A stretch of 64,000 nucleotides of DNA from Exiguobacterium artemiae 255-15 (GTDB lineage Bacteria; Bacillota; Bacilli; Exiguobacteriales; Exiguobacteriaceae), in assembly GCF_000019905.1 (NCBI RefSeq), contig NC_010556.1:336001-400000 (forward strand), read 5' to 3'. Below are positions 1 to 7,790 of the stretch, in pieces. Position 1 is the stretch's first letter. Each line of letters begins with the position of its first letter. A program made the translations under genes and the position numbers. Under the pieces are notes generated by a model. That model saw only the letters and a list, made by a program, of their open reading frames with translations. It was not told where the DNA came from and did not search any database.

Positions 1-855
1 ACGTTTAAAGGGAAACGCGTTGTATATATTTACCACGACACAATTGATGCGATGGGCGATAAAGCTTCTACTGAAATTTATACGTTCAATGCGGTTGAAA
101 CATCCCTAAATCAGTTAAAGGCATTAGTTAAAATGATTCGCGATGACTTAGGTGGAACGAACATCTACGTCACTGCTGACCATGGTTTTTTATATCAACG
201 TGATGCCTTAGAAGACAGCGATAAAATAAGTAATGAAGTATTAAATGCGGTCGAAGTAAAACGTCGTTATGTATTGTCGAAAGAAAAACGCAAAATTTCT
301 GGACAGCTTGGTATTAACTTGTCTTCAATTGTGGATAATGAAGAGCAACTGACAGCCTATGTACCAAATGGGACGATTCGAAATCGCATGCAAGGAACTG
401 GCGTCAACTTTGTTCATGGTGGTGCAAGTTTACAAGAAGTTGTGGTTCCGTTAGTTGTCTACAAAAACAAAAGAGCTGGTCAAAAGGGATCTTATGCTCT
501 CCAAAAAGTAGACATTAAACTCACAAGTTCGACACGCAAAATTACGAATAGTATTTTCAATTTGAATTTTTTCCAAACAGAAAAAGTTGAAGATAAGATG
601 ATTCCGCGTACAGTGGTTATTTGTATCGAAGATATCGATGGAACGGTGTTGTCCAATGAAGAAACAATTATTGGAGATCGTACATTTGATAACCCTGGAG
701 ATCGTATATTTAAGCTTCAATTTGTCTTAAAAAGTATTTCGTATGATCGTAACAAAATGTATTATTTACTTGTAAAAGATTTAGAAACAGGAGTTGTAAC
801 AGAGAAGATACCATTCTCCATTAGTCTAGGAATTGTCAGTGATTTTGACTTTTAA
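1..855 (+). CDS. pglZ: BREX PglZ, C-terminal part (5' end outside window)
   Basis: This is the 3' part of a PglZ-type protein of the alkaline phosphatase superfamily; the frame is open from base 1, so the true start lies upstream. Visible superfamily hallmarks are YIYHDTID at the very start of the window and YVTADHGF about 55 codons in, where Asp and His would bind metal. The remainder is a beta-rich C-terminal domain. PglZ is a core BREX component together with the methylase PglX. The gene stops 16 bp before brxL, which matches the pglZ-brxL order of type 1 BREX. Codon use is AT-rich like the next three genes and unlike the rest of the window. The family call is confident; the exact BREX type rests on brxL next door. 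Confidence 0.88.
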   Translation, partial: TFKGKRVVYIYHDTIDAMGDKASTEIYTFNAVETSLNQLKALVKMIRDDLGGTNIYVTADHGFLYQRDALEDSDKISNEVLNAVEVKRRYVLSKEKRKISGQLGINLSSIVDNEEQLTAYVPNGTIRNRMQGTGVNFVHGGASLQEVVVPLVVYKNKRAGQKGSYALQKVDIKLTSSTRKITNSIFNLNFFQTEKVEDKMIPRTVVICIEDIDGTVLSNEETIIGDRTFDNPGDRIFKLQFVLKSISYDRNKMYYLLVKDLETGVVTEKIPFSISLGIVSDFDF

Positions 856-871
856 TTGAGGAGGTGTACTT

Positions 872-2929
872 GTGGCAGAAGAAACAGATGGGACTTCGAC
901 ATTAGATCTTGATAAGAAATTAAATGATATATTTGCTGGGCGAGTTGTTCGTAAAGACTTAACTAAACTCATTAAAGAAGGTGCAAATGTTCCTGTATAT
1001 GTACTTGAGTATTTGTTAGGAATGTATGCAGCGACTGATGATGAGCAGAGCATTCAAGAAGGTGTGGACCGGGTAAAAAAAATCTTGACTGACAACTTTG
1101 TTCGTCCAGACGAATCAGAAAAGATCAAATCTAGAATTCGTGAATTGGGACAATATTCAATTATTGATAAAGTGACAGTAGCTTTAAATCCGAAGATTGA
1201 TACGTATGAAGCAGAGTTTTCGAATCTTGGATTAAAAGGTGTTCCGATTCCTTCTAATTTTGTAAAAGAGTTTGATAAACTTCTTGTCGGTGGCATTTGG
1301 TGTATGGTCAAGATTGATTATTATTACGATGAAGAAGGGCGAGCTTCAAATCCATTTAGTGTTAGCAGTCTTCAGCCAATTCAAATGCCGAATATGGACA
1401 TGAATGAGGTATTTGAAGGGCGCAAGCAATTTACAAAAAATGAATGGATCGATGCATTGATTCGATCGACTGGGATGGAACCGACACAATTAGAGGAACG
1501 TGTAAAGTGGCATTTACTTTTACGACTGGTACCTCTCGTAGAAAACAACTACAACATGTGTGAACTTGGACCTCGTGGAACAGGAAAATCACATGTATAC
1601 AAAGAAATTTCACCTAACTCCATCTTAGTATCGGGTGGACAGTCAACAGTAGCCAATTTGTTCTATAATATGTCTACTCGAAAAGTTGGACTGGTTGGAA
1701 TGTGGGATTGCGTCGCATTTGATGAAGTCGCAGGTATTCGATTTAAAGACAAAGATGGCATTCAAATTATGAAGGATTACATGGCTTCAGGATCGTTTGC
1801 CAGAGGTAAAGAAGAAAAAAATGCTTCGGCCTCTATGGTGTTTGTTGGTAATATCAATCAAAGTTTAGATGTCTTATTAAAAACCTCACATTTATTTGCA
1901 CCATTCCCTGAAGAAATGGCAAATGATACGGCATTTTTTGATCGAATGCATTATTATATGCCGGGCTGGGAAATTCCCAAAATGCGACCAGACTTCTTTA
2001 CTGATAAATACGGATTCATTGTAGACTATATCGCTGAATTCTTTAGAGAAATGAGAAAGCGCTCGTTTGCAGATTCAACAGATCGCTATTTTAAATTGGG
2101 TAATAACTTAAACCAACGAGATACTATAGCCGTTCGTAAAACAGTATCAGGGATGGTAAAGCTCATCTATCCAAATGGAATTTATACGAAAGAAGATATT
2201 GAAGAAATTTTGCGTTATGCATTAGAAGGACGTCGCCGAGTCAAAGAACAATTAAAGAAAATTGGTGGTATGGAATTTTATGATGTGATGTTCTCTTATA
2301 TCGATAAAGAGACGCTGGAAGAAGAGCATGTTTCAGTCCCAGAACAAGGTGGCGGAAAGCTCATTCCTGAAGGTATGGGTAAGTCTGGACATATCTATGT
2401 CGTAGGGCATGGTAACTCAGGTATGATAGGCGTTTACAAACTCGAAAATCAAGTTGTCAGTGGAACGGGTAAGTTTGATAAATCGGGTGTTGGTTCTTCT
2501 CGAGAGACAAAAGAAAGCTTAGACACAGCTTTTCGTTTCTTCACAGCTAACAGTAAAAGTATTAGTAATACGATTAGTACCAAAACAAAAGATTATTTGA
2601 TGCATATTAGTGATCTTCAAGGAATTGGACTAACGAATGAACTTGCGATTGCGGAACTAATTGGCTTATGCTCAGCAGCATTGGACAAATCGGTTCAAGA
2701 AAGTACAGTCGTTATTGGTAATATGACTGTTGGGGGAACAATCGCAAAGGTTGAAGAATTTGCAAGTGTCTTACAAGTCTGTGTCGATGCGGGAGCGAAA
2801 AAAGTATTAATCCCTGCATCATCTGTTATGGATTTACAAACTGTTCCACCTGATTTATTAGTCAAAGTACAACCAGTGTTTTATGCAGATCCGACAGATG
2901 CTGTGTTTAAAGCACTTGGTGTGAATTGA
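872..2929 (+). CDS. brxL: BREX BrxL, AAA+ ATPase with Lon-like C-terminal domain
   Basis: 685 aa, GTG start placed by the GAGGAGGTG ribosome binding site just upstream. A central AAA+ domain shows Walker A GPRGTGKS (residues 233-240) and Walker B VAFDEVAG (281-288); the last ~180 residues resemble the Lon proteolytic fold (MTVGGTI, AGAKKVLIPA). BrxL is the last gene of type 1 BREX phage-defence systems and acts as an ATP-dependent DNA-associated ring. Aligned by eye to Lon, the catalytic Ser (GPSAG) and Lys (GGLKEK) are both replaced, so peptidase activity is unlikely. It is co-directional with pglZ (16-bp gap), consistent with one operon. Identification is strong. Confidence 0.93.
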   Translation: MAEETDGTSTLDLDKKLNDIFAGRVVRKDLTKLIKEGANVPVYVLEYLLGMYAATDDEQSIQEGVDRVKKILTDNFVRPDESEKIKSRIRELGQYSIIDKVTVALNPKIDTYEAEFSNLGLKGVPIPSNFVKEFDKLLVGGIWCMVKIDYYYDEEGRASNPFSVSSLQPIQMPNMDMNEVFEGRKQFTKNEWIDALIRSTGMEPTQLEERVKWHLLLRLVPLVENNYNMCELGPRGTGKSHVYKEISPNSILVSGGQSTVANLFYNMSTRKVGLVGMWDCVAFDEVAGIRFKDKDGIQIMKDYMASGSFARGKEEKNASASMVFVGNINQSLDVLLKTSHLFAPFPEEMANDTAFFDRMHYYMPGWEIPKMRPDFFTDKYGFIVDYIAEFFREMRKRSFADSTDRYFKLGNNLNQRDTIAVRKTVSGMVKLIYPNGIYTKEDIEEILRYALEGRRRVKEQLKKIGGMEFYDVMFSYIDKETLEEEHVSVPEQGGGKLIPEGMGKSGHIYVVGHGNSGMIGVYKLENQVVSGTGKFDKSGVGSSRETKESLDTAFRFFTANSKSISNTISTKTKDYLMHISDLQGIGLTNELAIAELIGLCSAALDKSVQESTVVIGNMTVGGTIAKVEEFASVLQVCVDAGAKKVLIPASSVMDLQTVPPDLLVKVQPVFYADPTDAVFKALGVN

Positions 2930-3206
2930 AGTATATTGTTTGTATCATTTCCACGTTCTAACTTGTGGAATATCAATATTATTTATAGCTAAAAATACGT
3001 AGTTATTAAAGTTATTTTTAAAAATAGTGTAGAAAAACTGAATAACCTACTATTTTAAAAAATCTTAGTTTTTATTGAATTGGTTTTTGGGGAATTTCCT
3101 TAATAAATGTTTTTTTAATTTTGGGATGTTTTAAATTGATTAGAAAAATCATAAAAAAATGAAAATAAGTAATCTTAAAAAGAAGGTTACTAGAGGAGTG
3201 ATTTAC
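2930..3206. other. AT-rich gap between brxL and the Septu pair
   Basis: 277 bp without a supportable gene. An imperfect inverted repeat (AAAATAGTGTAG near 3020, CTACTATTTT near 3048) may be a weak transcript end for brxL, but no T tract follows. No reverse transcriptase or recognisable retron msr-msd is next to it, so the following pair looks like a stand-alone Septu system with its own promoter somewhere in this gap. Confidence 0.5.
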
Positions 3207-4520
3207 ATGATTATCAAAGAAATCACAATGAAAAATTTTCATGGATTTAAAGAAAGGCATATTACTTTTTCAGATCAATTTACTGTCTTAGTAGGGAATA
3301 ATGGTACGGGAAAAACAGCAGTACTGGATGGATTAGCAGTAGCACTAGGATCCTATTTAAGTGGGTTAAACGGTGTCCACTCTAGACACATTAAGCGTGA
3401 TGAAATATACCGTGAAATATATATACATGGTGGTTTGTCTGATATACAAATGCAATTTCCAGTCACAGTTTCCTGTAGAGGATATGTTGAAGGAGAATAT
3501 TTAGAGTGGTCTAGATCTGTGAATTCGGAAAAGGGATCGAATACTAGTAAAGAAGCAAAACCAATAATGGAGTACGCATCAAAAATTCAGTCGATGGTCA
3601 GCAAAGGACAATCTGCTATTTTACCAGTGATTTCTTATTATGGGACTGGACGTCTATGGGTACAAAAAAAAGACCAAAATGAAAAGCAAAAAAAGAGTAA
3701 CAGATTAGAAGGTTATTCGTATTGTTTAGACCCTGCTTCCCATGAAAAACATTTCTTGAAGTGGATTGAGAAAATGACTTATATAGAATTGCAAAGAAAG
3801 GAAGCACCTACCGTACTTAGTGCGGTTAAGAAGGCAATTTCTACTTGTATGAAAGATTGGGAAACGCTTGAATTTGATGTTGACTCTGAAGAACTGAGAG
3901 TAATCGGAAAAGATAATAATGCAATCCCTTTTAGATTACTTAGTGACGGTATACGTAATACGATAGGTTTGGTTGCAGATCTTGCACACCGAATGGCACA
4001 ATTGAACCCTGCTTTAAAAGAATCAGTTGTGGAGTTAACACCAGGTGTTGTTTTAATAGATGAATTAGATTTACATCTACATCCAAGTTGGCAGCGTAGA
4101 ATTATTAGTGATTTAAAGCGTACATTTCCTAAAGTTCAATTTATAACTACTACTCATTCTCCATTTATCATTCAGTCACTTGAAGAGGGTGAACTAAGAA
4201 GATTACATGAGGAAGATGATGATGAGGTTGTTAGTAGAGAAGAGTTTGTGAACAGAAGTATTGAAGATATAACTGAAAATGTTATGGAAATTCCGTATGT
4301 TCAAAGAAGTCAAAAACAAATTGAAATGTATAATGTAGCTCAGCAATACTATAAACTTTTAAAAGAAGGGAAAAATATTTCTAGCGATGAAGTAGAGAAT
4401 ATAAAAAACAAACTGGATGATCTAGAATCATTATATAGTGAAGATATAGCGTACTACGCATTTTTACAAATGGAAAGAAAGGCAGCTGGATTGGAGAGAG
4501 AAGAAGATGAGACCAATTGA
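3207..4520 (+). CDS. ptuA: Septu ATPase PtuA
   Basis: 437 aa ABC/SMC-like ATPase. The start at 3207 is chosen over an upstream ATG at 3159 because GAGGAG lies 8 bp before it and the protein then opens with the typical IIKEITMKNFHGF strand. Walker A is GNNGTGKT (residues 30-37), the signature region is LSDGIRN, Walker B is VVLIDELDLHLHP, and the switch His lies in TTTHSPF. The LHLHP block and the following HNH gene are characteristic of PtuA of the Septu anti-phage system, in which the ATPase assembles with and controls the nuclease PtuB. A charged C-terminal tail of ~90 residues is probably helical. It overlaps ptuB by 14 bp. OLD or other AAA_15/21 ATPases are the alternative, made less likely by the partner gene. 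Confidence 0.85.
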   Translation: MIIKEITMKNFHGFKERHITFSDQFTVLVGNNGTGKTAVLDGLAVALGSYLSGLNGVHSRHIKRDEIYREIYIHGGLSDIQMQFPVTVSCRGYVEGEYLEWSRSVNSEKGSNTSKEAKPIMEYASKIQSMVSKGQSAILPVISYYGTGRLWVQKKDQNEKQKKSNRLEGYSYCLDPASHEKHFLKWIEKMTYIELQRKEAPTVLSAVKKAISTCMKDWETLEFDVDSEELRVIGKDNNAIPFRLLSDGIRNTIGLVADLAHRMAQLNPALKESVVELTPGVVLIDELDLHLHPSWQRRIISDLKRTFPKVQFITTTHSPFIIQSLEEGELRRLHEEDDDEVVSREEFVNRSIEDITENVMEIPYVQRSQKQIEMYNVAQQYYKLLKEGKNISSDEVENIKNKLDDLESLYSEDIAYYAFLQMERKAAGLEREEDETN

Positions 4521-5214
4521 AAGAGGATCTATTCCTTTAGATAGAGACCAGAATGAGATCGAGTTCAATTTTTATCAACAATCCAGAGGGCATTTACTAA
4601 CTAGATTAGGAAGCTACTGTTCCTACTGTGAGAGATATCTTGGTGGAAATATCGCAGTAGAACATGTACGCCCTAAATCAAAGGAATCCAACTTAGAATT
4701 AGAATGGGACAATTTTCTAATTGCATGTAATAACTGTAATTCAATTAAAGGCGATAGATCCATTGAATTGGATAAATATTTATGGCCAGATAAAGATAAT
4801 ACAACTTTAGCGTTTATTTATATTACAGGTGGATTAATTAATGTTTCTCCGAATCTGAATCCAGAGGTTATTGAAATAGCTGAAAATACAATTAAATTAA
4901 CAGGCTTAGATCGTGTTCCGAGTGATGATCCATTTCTAAATCCAGAAATGAAAGATAGGCGTTGGAGCGAGAGAAGAACAGCCTTTGAAAAAGCTGAACG
5001 CGCTAAGAGAAATTTATTTGTGAATAACACCGAATCAATGAGAGAACAAATCGTTGATACAGCACTTTCTACGGGTTTTTTTTCAACTTGGATGACTGTC
5101 TTTCTACATGATATAGACATGCTTAAAAGGTTTATTGATGCTTTTCCAGGGACAAGTAAAGCTTGCTATAATTCTTCATACACTCCAATAACAAGAGTGG
5201 GAGGAACTTTGTAA
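4507..5214 (+). CDS. ptuB: Septu HNH nuclease PtuB
   Basis: 235 aa with an HNH endonuclease domain near the N terminus: zinc-type cysteines C38-x2-C41, the catalytic EH pair at 52-53, Asn 69 and a second CNNC at 74-77. The first 30 residues (RGSIPLDRDQ...) resemble PtuB-type HNH proteins. The start ATG sits inside the end of ptuA behind a GGAGAGAGAAG site, so translation is probably coupled. In Septu, PtuB is the DNA- or nucleic-acid-cleaving effector held by PtuA. The C-terminal ~130 residues are helical and not recognised. Composition is AT-rich like the rest of the island. Confidence 0.85.
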   Translation: MRPIERGSIPLDRDQNEIEFNFYQQSRGHLLTRLGSYCSYCERYLGGNIAVEHVRPKSKESNLELEWDNFLIACNNCNSIKGDRSIELDKYLWPDKDNTTLAFIYITGGLINVSPNLNPEVIEIAENTIKLTGLDRVPSDDPFLNPEMKDRRWSERRTAFEKAERAKRNLFVNNTESMREQIVDTALSTGFFSTWMTVFLHDIDMLKRFIDAFPGTSKACYNSSYTPITRVGGTL

Positions 5215-5320
5215 AATACATTTTAAAAAGGGAAAAACAACTATTGAGTGTTATGATATAAAATTTAAAAAATACAACATATTTATATAAATTCTGATAA
5301 TTTAATTGTATAGTTTTCAT

Positions 5321-5361
5321 AAAAAGTAAGCTCTGAAGAAACCTGTCAGAACTTACTTTTT
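5321..5361 (+). terminator. Terminator after ptuB
   Basis: Inverted repeat AAAAGTAAG..CTG / CAGAACTTACTTTTT ending in a T run, about 110 bp downstream of ptuB and before the convergent VOC gene. It also roughly marks where composition switches from AT-rich to the window average. Confidence 0.7.
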
Positions 5362-5417
5362 GCAATAAAGTTGTTACTATAAATCGCCTTTAAAAAATTT
5401 ATAATAATGAAAGCAGC

Positions 5418-5846
5418 TTATTCCGCTATTTCACTCACCTCATGGTTGAGCTGCCATTGCACACCAAACGGATCTTTGACAATGCCGTAGGCTTCACTCC
5501 AAAACGTTTTTTGAATCGGCATGATAATATTGCCGTCTTGCGCGAGCTTATCGAATGTCTCGTGAATGACTTGGATGTCCGGCAGATGCAGAGCCAGCGT
5601 GACATTTTGTCCGATCGCCACCGGATCATGCGGCATAGCATCGGAAAACATGACTCGTGTGCCGTGAACAATCAATTGCGAATGTAGGACAAGCGACTGG
5701 ACGTCTTTTTCAAACGGTTGACCGTCCGGACCATTGCCGGGACCAAATTCCATGATATCGGGAACGTCTTGCCCAAAGACTTTGGCATAATAATGGATTG
5801 CCTCGCGGGTATTGCCGTTGAACACAAGGTAGGGAGTAATCGGCAT
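5418..5846 (-). CDS. VOC-fold PhnB-like protein
   Basis: 142 aa. The start at 5846 is preferred to a longer frame because GAGAGGAG precedes it and the protein then begins MPITPYLVFNGN, the usual opening of PhnB/YjdN-type vicinal-oxygen-chelate proteins (often mis-annotated as 3-demethylubiquinone methyltransferase). Conserved features are EAIHYYAKVFG, a central MFSDAMP strand, and FWSEAYGIVKDPFGVQWQL near the end. Substrate and metal are unknown. It is convergent with ptuB and divergent from the lacI-type gene; it is the first gene with host-like composition. Confidence 0.8.
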   Translation of the reverse strand: MPITPYLVFNGNTREAIHYYAKVFGQDVPDIMEFGPGNGPDGQPFEKDVQSLVLHSQLIVHGTRVMFSDAMPHDPVAIGQNVTLALHLPDIQVIHETFDKLAQDGNIIMPIQKTFWSEAYGIVKDPFGVQWQLNHEVSEIAE

Positions 5847-5937
5847 ATAGATGCTCCTCTCAATTTTAAGCACGGTTGGCTGATACTTATAGTATACCAA
5901 ACGTTTGTTCTTATTTAAAGGTTTTCGGGATAAATAA

Positions 5938-5951
5938 TGAAAGCGGTATCA
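5938..5951 (+). promoter_or_regulatory. cre box upstream of the LacI-family gene
   Basis: TGAAAGCGGTATCA fits the CcpA-binding consensus TGWAANCGNTNWCA at every defined position. It lies about 40 bp upstream of the -35 of the LacI-type gene, in the region shared with the divergent VOC gene. Confidence 0.65.
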
Positions 5952-5989
5952 TTTATTTTTCGAATTCCGATTAAATTCTAAAAAAATGG

Positions 5990-6040
5990 TTGTATCTTTC
6001 CAAATCACCGTCTATACTAAATTTATCGAAAGCGCTTTCG
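5990..6040 (+). promoter_or_regulatory. Promoter and LacI-type operator of the repressor gene
   Basis: -35 TTGTAT (5990-5995), 17-bp spacer, -10 TATACT (6013-6018). A perfect palindrome CGAAAGCGCTTTCG lies at 6027-6040, at or just after the expected start point. The same 14-mer recurs at 7195-7208 before the damaged transport operon, so it is probably this repressor's own site and gives autoregulation. Confidence 0.8.
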
Positions 6041-6058
6041 GTGAAATGGAGTGGTTAC

Positions 6059-7072
6059 ATGGGTACAATTTATGATTTAGCGAAAATAACCGGTTTTTCG
6101 ATCACCACGGTCTCAAAAGCCTTAAATAACTATTCCGACGTCAGTGAGAAGACAAAAGCGAAAATCGTTCAGGCGGCAGCCGATATGGGCTACCTGCCAA
6201 ACGCCCACGCTCAGTCGCTCTCGACGAAACGATCTTGGACGATCGGGGTCATGTTCTCGGAAGCAAACGAAGTCGGGATGATGCATCCATTCTTCAACGC
6301 GATTATCGAAAGTTTCCGGAAAGCAACGGAACAGCAAGGCTATGACTTGATCTTCGCCTCGCGGAATCTGCGTAATCGGGACATGAGTTACCTCGAGCAT
6401 TTCCAGCATCGGGCGGTCGACGGCATCGTCGTCATCTGTTCCGATCAAATGGACAAGCATGTCCAGGAACTGATTCAAAGTTCGATTCCAATCGTTGTCG
6501 TCGACATGGACAGCACCGATTGCAGTGTCGTCTTCTCGGATAACTTATCCGGCGGGACACTCGCCGTCAACCATCTCTACGAACTGGGACATCGTTTGAT
6601 TGCCCATATTGCCGGGGATATGACGATCGATGCGGGACTCGCACGAATCGAAGGATACAAACAGGCGATGGATCGACTGGCGTTACCGATTCCGGACGGC
6701 TATCTGATCAACGGAGGATTTTTCTCGGTCGAAGAAGGAAAACAAGCAATGCAGACGTTGCTTGCTTTACCGAAACGTCCGACCGCAGTCTTCGTCGCAG
6801 GTGACCAAATGGCGATCGGCGCGATGGAAGCGATTCATGAAGCGGGCCTCCAGGTGCCGCACGACATTTCTGTCGTCGGTTACGATGATATCGAGATGTC
6901 GAAATACGTTACACCCAAGCTAACGACGGTCCGGCAAGACACGGAACGGATCGGGCAGCATGCAGCAGAACTGTTAATCGAACAGATCGTCAATAAAAAG
7001 CGGGTCATGACGACGGATATCATTCCGGTCGACTTGATCGTCCGCCAGTCGACGGGACCTGTCAAAGCATAA
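6059..7072 (+). CDS. LacI-family transcriptional repressor
   Basis: 337 aa. Residues 2-25 (TIYDLAKITGFSITTVSKALNN) are a LacI HTH with hinge helix, followed by a periplasmic-binding-protein-like effector domain (IGVMFSEAN, VVDMDST, GYDDIEMSKYVTPKLTTV). The start is the ATG behind GAAATGGAG rather than an upstream TTG that would run through the promoter and operator. The effector is probably a sugar or oligosaccharide; the downstream remnants (binding protein, permease, GH16-like hydrolase) suggest a beta-glucan oligosaccharide. Since those targets are broken, the regulator is now partly orphaned unless it acts elsewhere. Confidence 0.9.
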   Translation: MGTIYDLAKITGFSITTVSKALNNYSDVSEKTKAKIVQAAADMGYLPNAHAQSLSTKRSWTIGVMFSEANEVGMMHPFFNAIIESFRKATEQQGYDLIFASRNLRNRDMSYLEHFQHRAVDGIVVICSDQMDKHVQELIQSSIPIVVVDMDSTDCSVVFSDNLSGGTLAVNHLYELGHRLIAHIAGDMTIDAGLARIEGYKQAMDRLALPIPDGYLINGGFFSVEEGKQAMQTLLALPKRPTAVFVAGDQMAIGAMEAIHEAGLQVPHDISVVGYDDIEMSKYVTPKLTTVRQDTERIGQHAAELLIEQIVNKKRVMTTDIIPVDLIVRQSTGPVKA

Positions 7073-7080
7073 TACCTTTT

Positions 7081-7129
7081 CGAAATCGCTCTCGCAGGTT
7101 GTCTTCGAGAAAACGCGAGAGCGGTTTCG
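7081..7129 (+). terminator. Hairpin after the LacI-family gene
   Basis: A 15-bp stem (7081-7095 with 7115-7129, one G-T pair) begins 8 bp after the stop codon. The T run comes only later (7145-7150), so its strength as a terminator is uncertain. Confidence 0.55.
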
Positions 7130-7158
7130 AAATCCATACTATATTTTTTTGTACGTTT

Positions 7159-7208
7159 CCGAAAGGGCTTTCGGAACTTTTTTCAGACCATTTACGAAAG
7201 CGCTTTCG
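7159..7208 (+). promoter_or_regulatory. Two LacI-type operators before the damaged operon
   Basis: CCGAAAGGGCTTTCGG (7159-7174) and CGAAAGCGCTTTCG (7195-7208) have centres about 35 bp apart. The second is identical to the operator at 6027-6040. They would have controlled the sugar transport operon that starts at 7277; no convincing -35/-10 pair could be assigned. Confidence 0.75.
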
Positions 7209-7276
7209 ATATTTTTGAATAATAAATGAGACCGCTTACTTAGGGGGCTACTAAAACCAGACAAGGATGGGATGAC

Positions 7277-7399
7277 ATGAAGAAGAAGTTAGTCAGCGTA
7301 TTAACAGTCGGCGCATTAACAGCAAGCGTTTTAGCAGGATGTTCAGGCGGCGAAGAGGAAAAAACGAGCGGTGGCAATCGCCACAATGTGGATCTTTAA
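7277..7399 (+). pseudogene. Truncated sugar-binding lipoprotein (N-terminal 40 codons)
   Basis: Starts MKKKLVSVLTVGALTA and continues to the lipobox LAGCSGG, then ends at TAA after 40 codons. This is a classic lipoprotein signal peptide of an ABC carbohydrate-binding protein, with nothing of the mature domain left. From about codon 30 the DNA is already permease sequence read in another frame, so an internal deletion has joined the first gene of the operon to its last permease. About 400 mature residues, all of the first permease and most of the second are missing. Confidence 0.85.
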
Positions 7400-7629
7400 A
7401 TTCATCGGTTCGTGGAAGAACTACATCATGCCGCTCGTCCTGTTTTTCTCACCGAAAAAAATACACATTACCGGTCTTGATGGGCTTCCTTAAAGAATCA
7501 CAAGTCGCAGAAAATCTCGGCTCGTTTTATCTTGGGATCGCGATTTTCGCCGTACCGATTATGATGGCTTTCTTGTTTCTATCGAAATACATCGTCAGCA
7601 GCATCTCAGCTGGTGCCGTCAAAGATTGA
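7374..7629 (+). pseudogene. C-terminal remnant of a sugar ABC permease, frameshifted
   Basis: Conceptual translation in two frames gives ATMWIFKFIGSWKNYIMPL and, after one frameshift, KKYTLPVLMGFLKESQ through to SAGAVKD. This is the last ~85 residues of a MalG-type inner-membrane permease, similar in kind to the intact permease at 58739. The switch occurs in a run of seven A (around 7455); removing one A restores the reading frame. Its current TGA stop seems to belong to the adjoining tnpB element (see findings). It is not functional. Confidence 0.85.
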
Positions 7630-7790
7630 ACTACCTCCACCTACGCTGCGCTTAGATGTGGAAGATTCCTGATTTATCCGACCTATCGATCGAAACTTGA
7701 TCAGGCTAACCCCGTCGTCCCGACGGTTGAAGAAGCCAAGATACGCTCGGCCTCTTGTTTGAGATTCAGTCCTGCGTTCACATCACGGTC
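7630..7790 (-). ncRNA. Probable TnpB omega RNA
   Basis: TnpB nucleases use an RNA made from the 3' end of tnpB and the right end of the element, with the guide taken from the flank just beyond it. Here the candidate spans the tnpB tail, the sequence after its stop and the right-end hairpin at 7635-7664. The guide would be read from the permease remnant below position 7626. Placement is by analogy only; the ends are approximate. Confidence 0.4.

Noticed and set aside
2930-3206. Retron ncRNA upstream of ptuA
   Set aside because: No reverse transcriptase gene is adjacent and no inverted repeats typical of msr-msd were seen.
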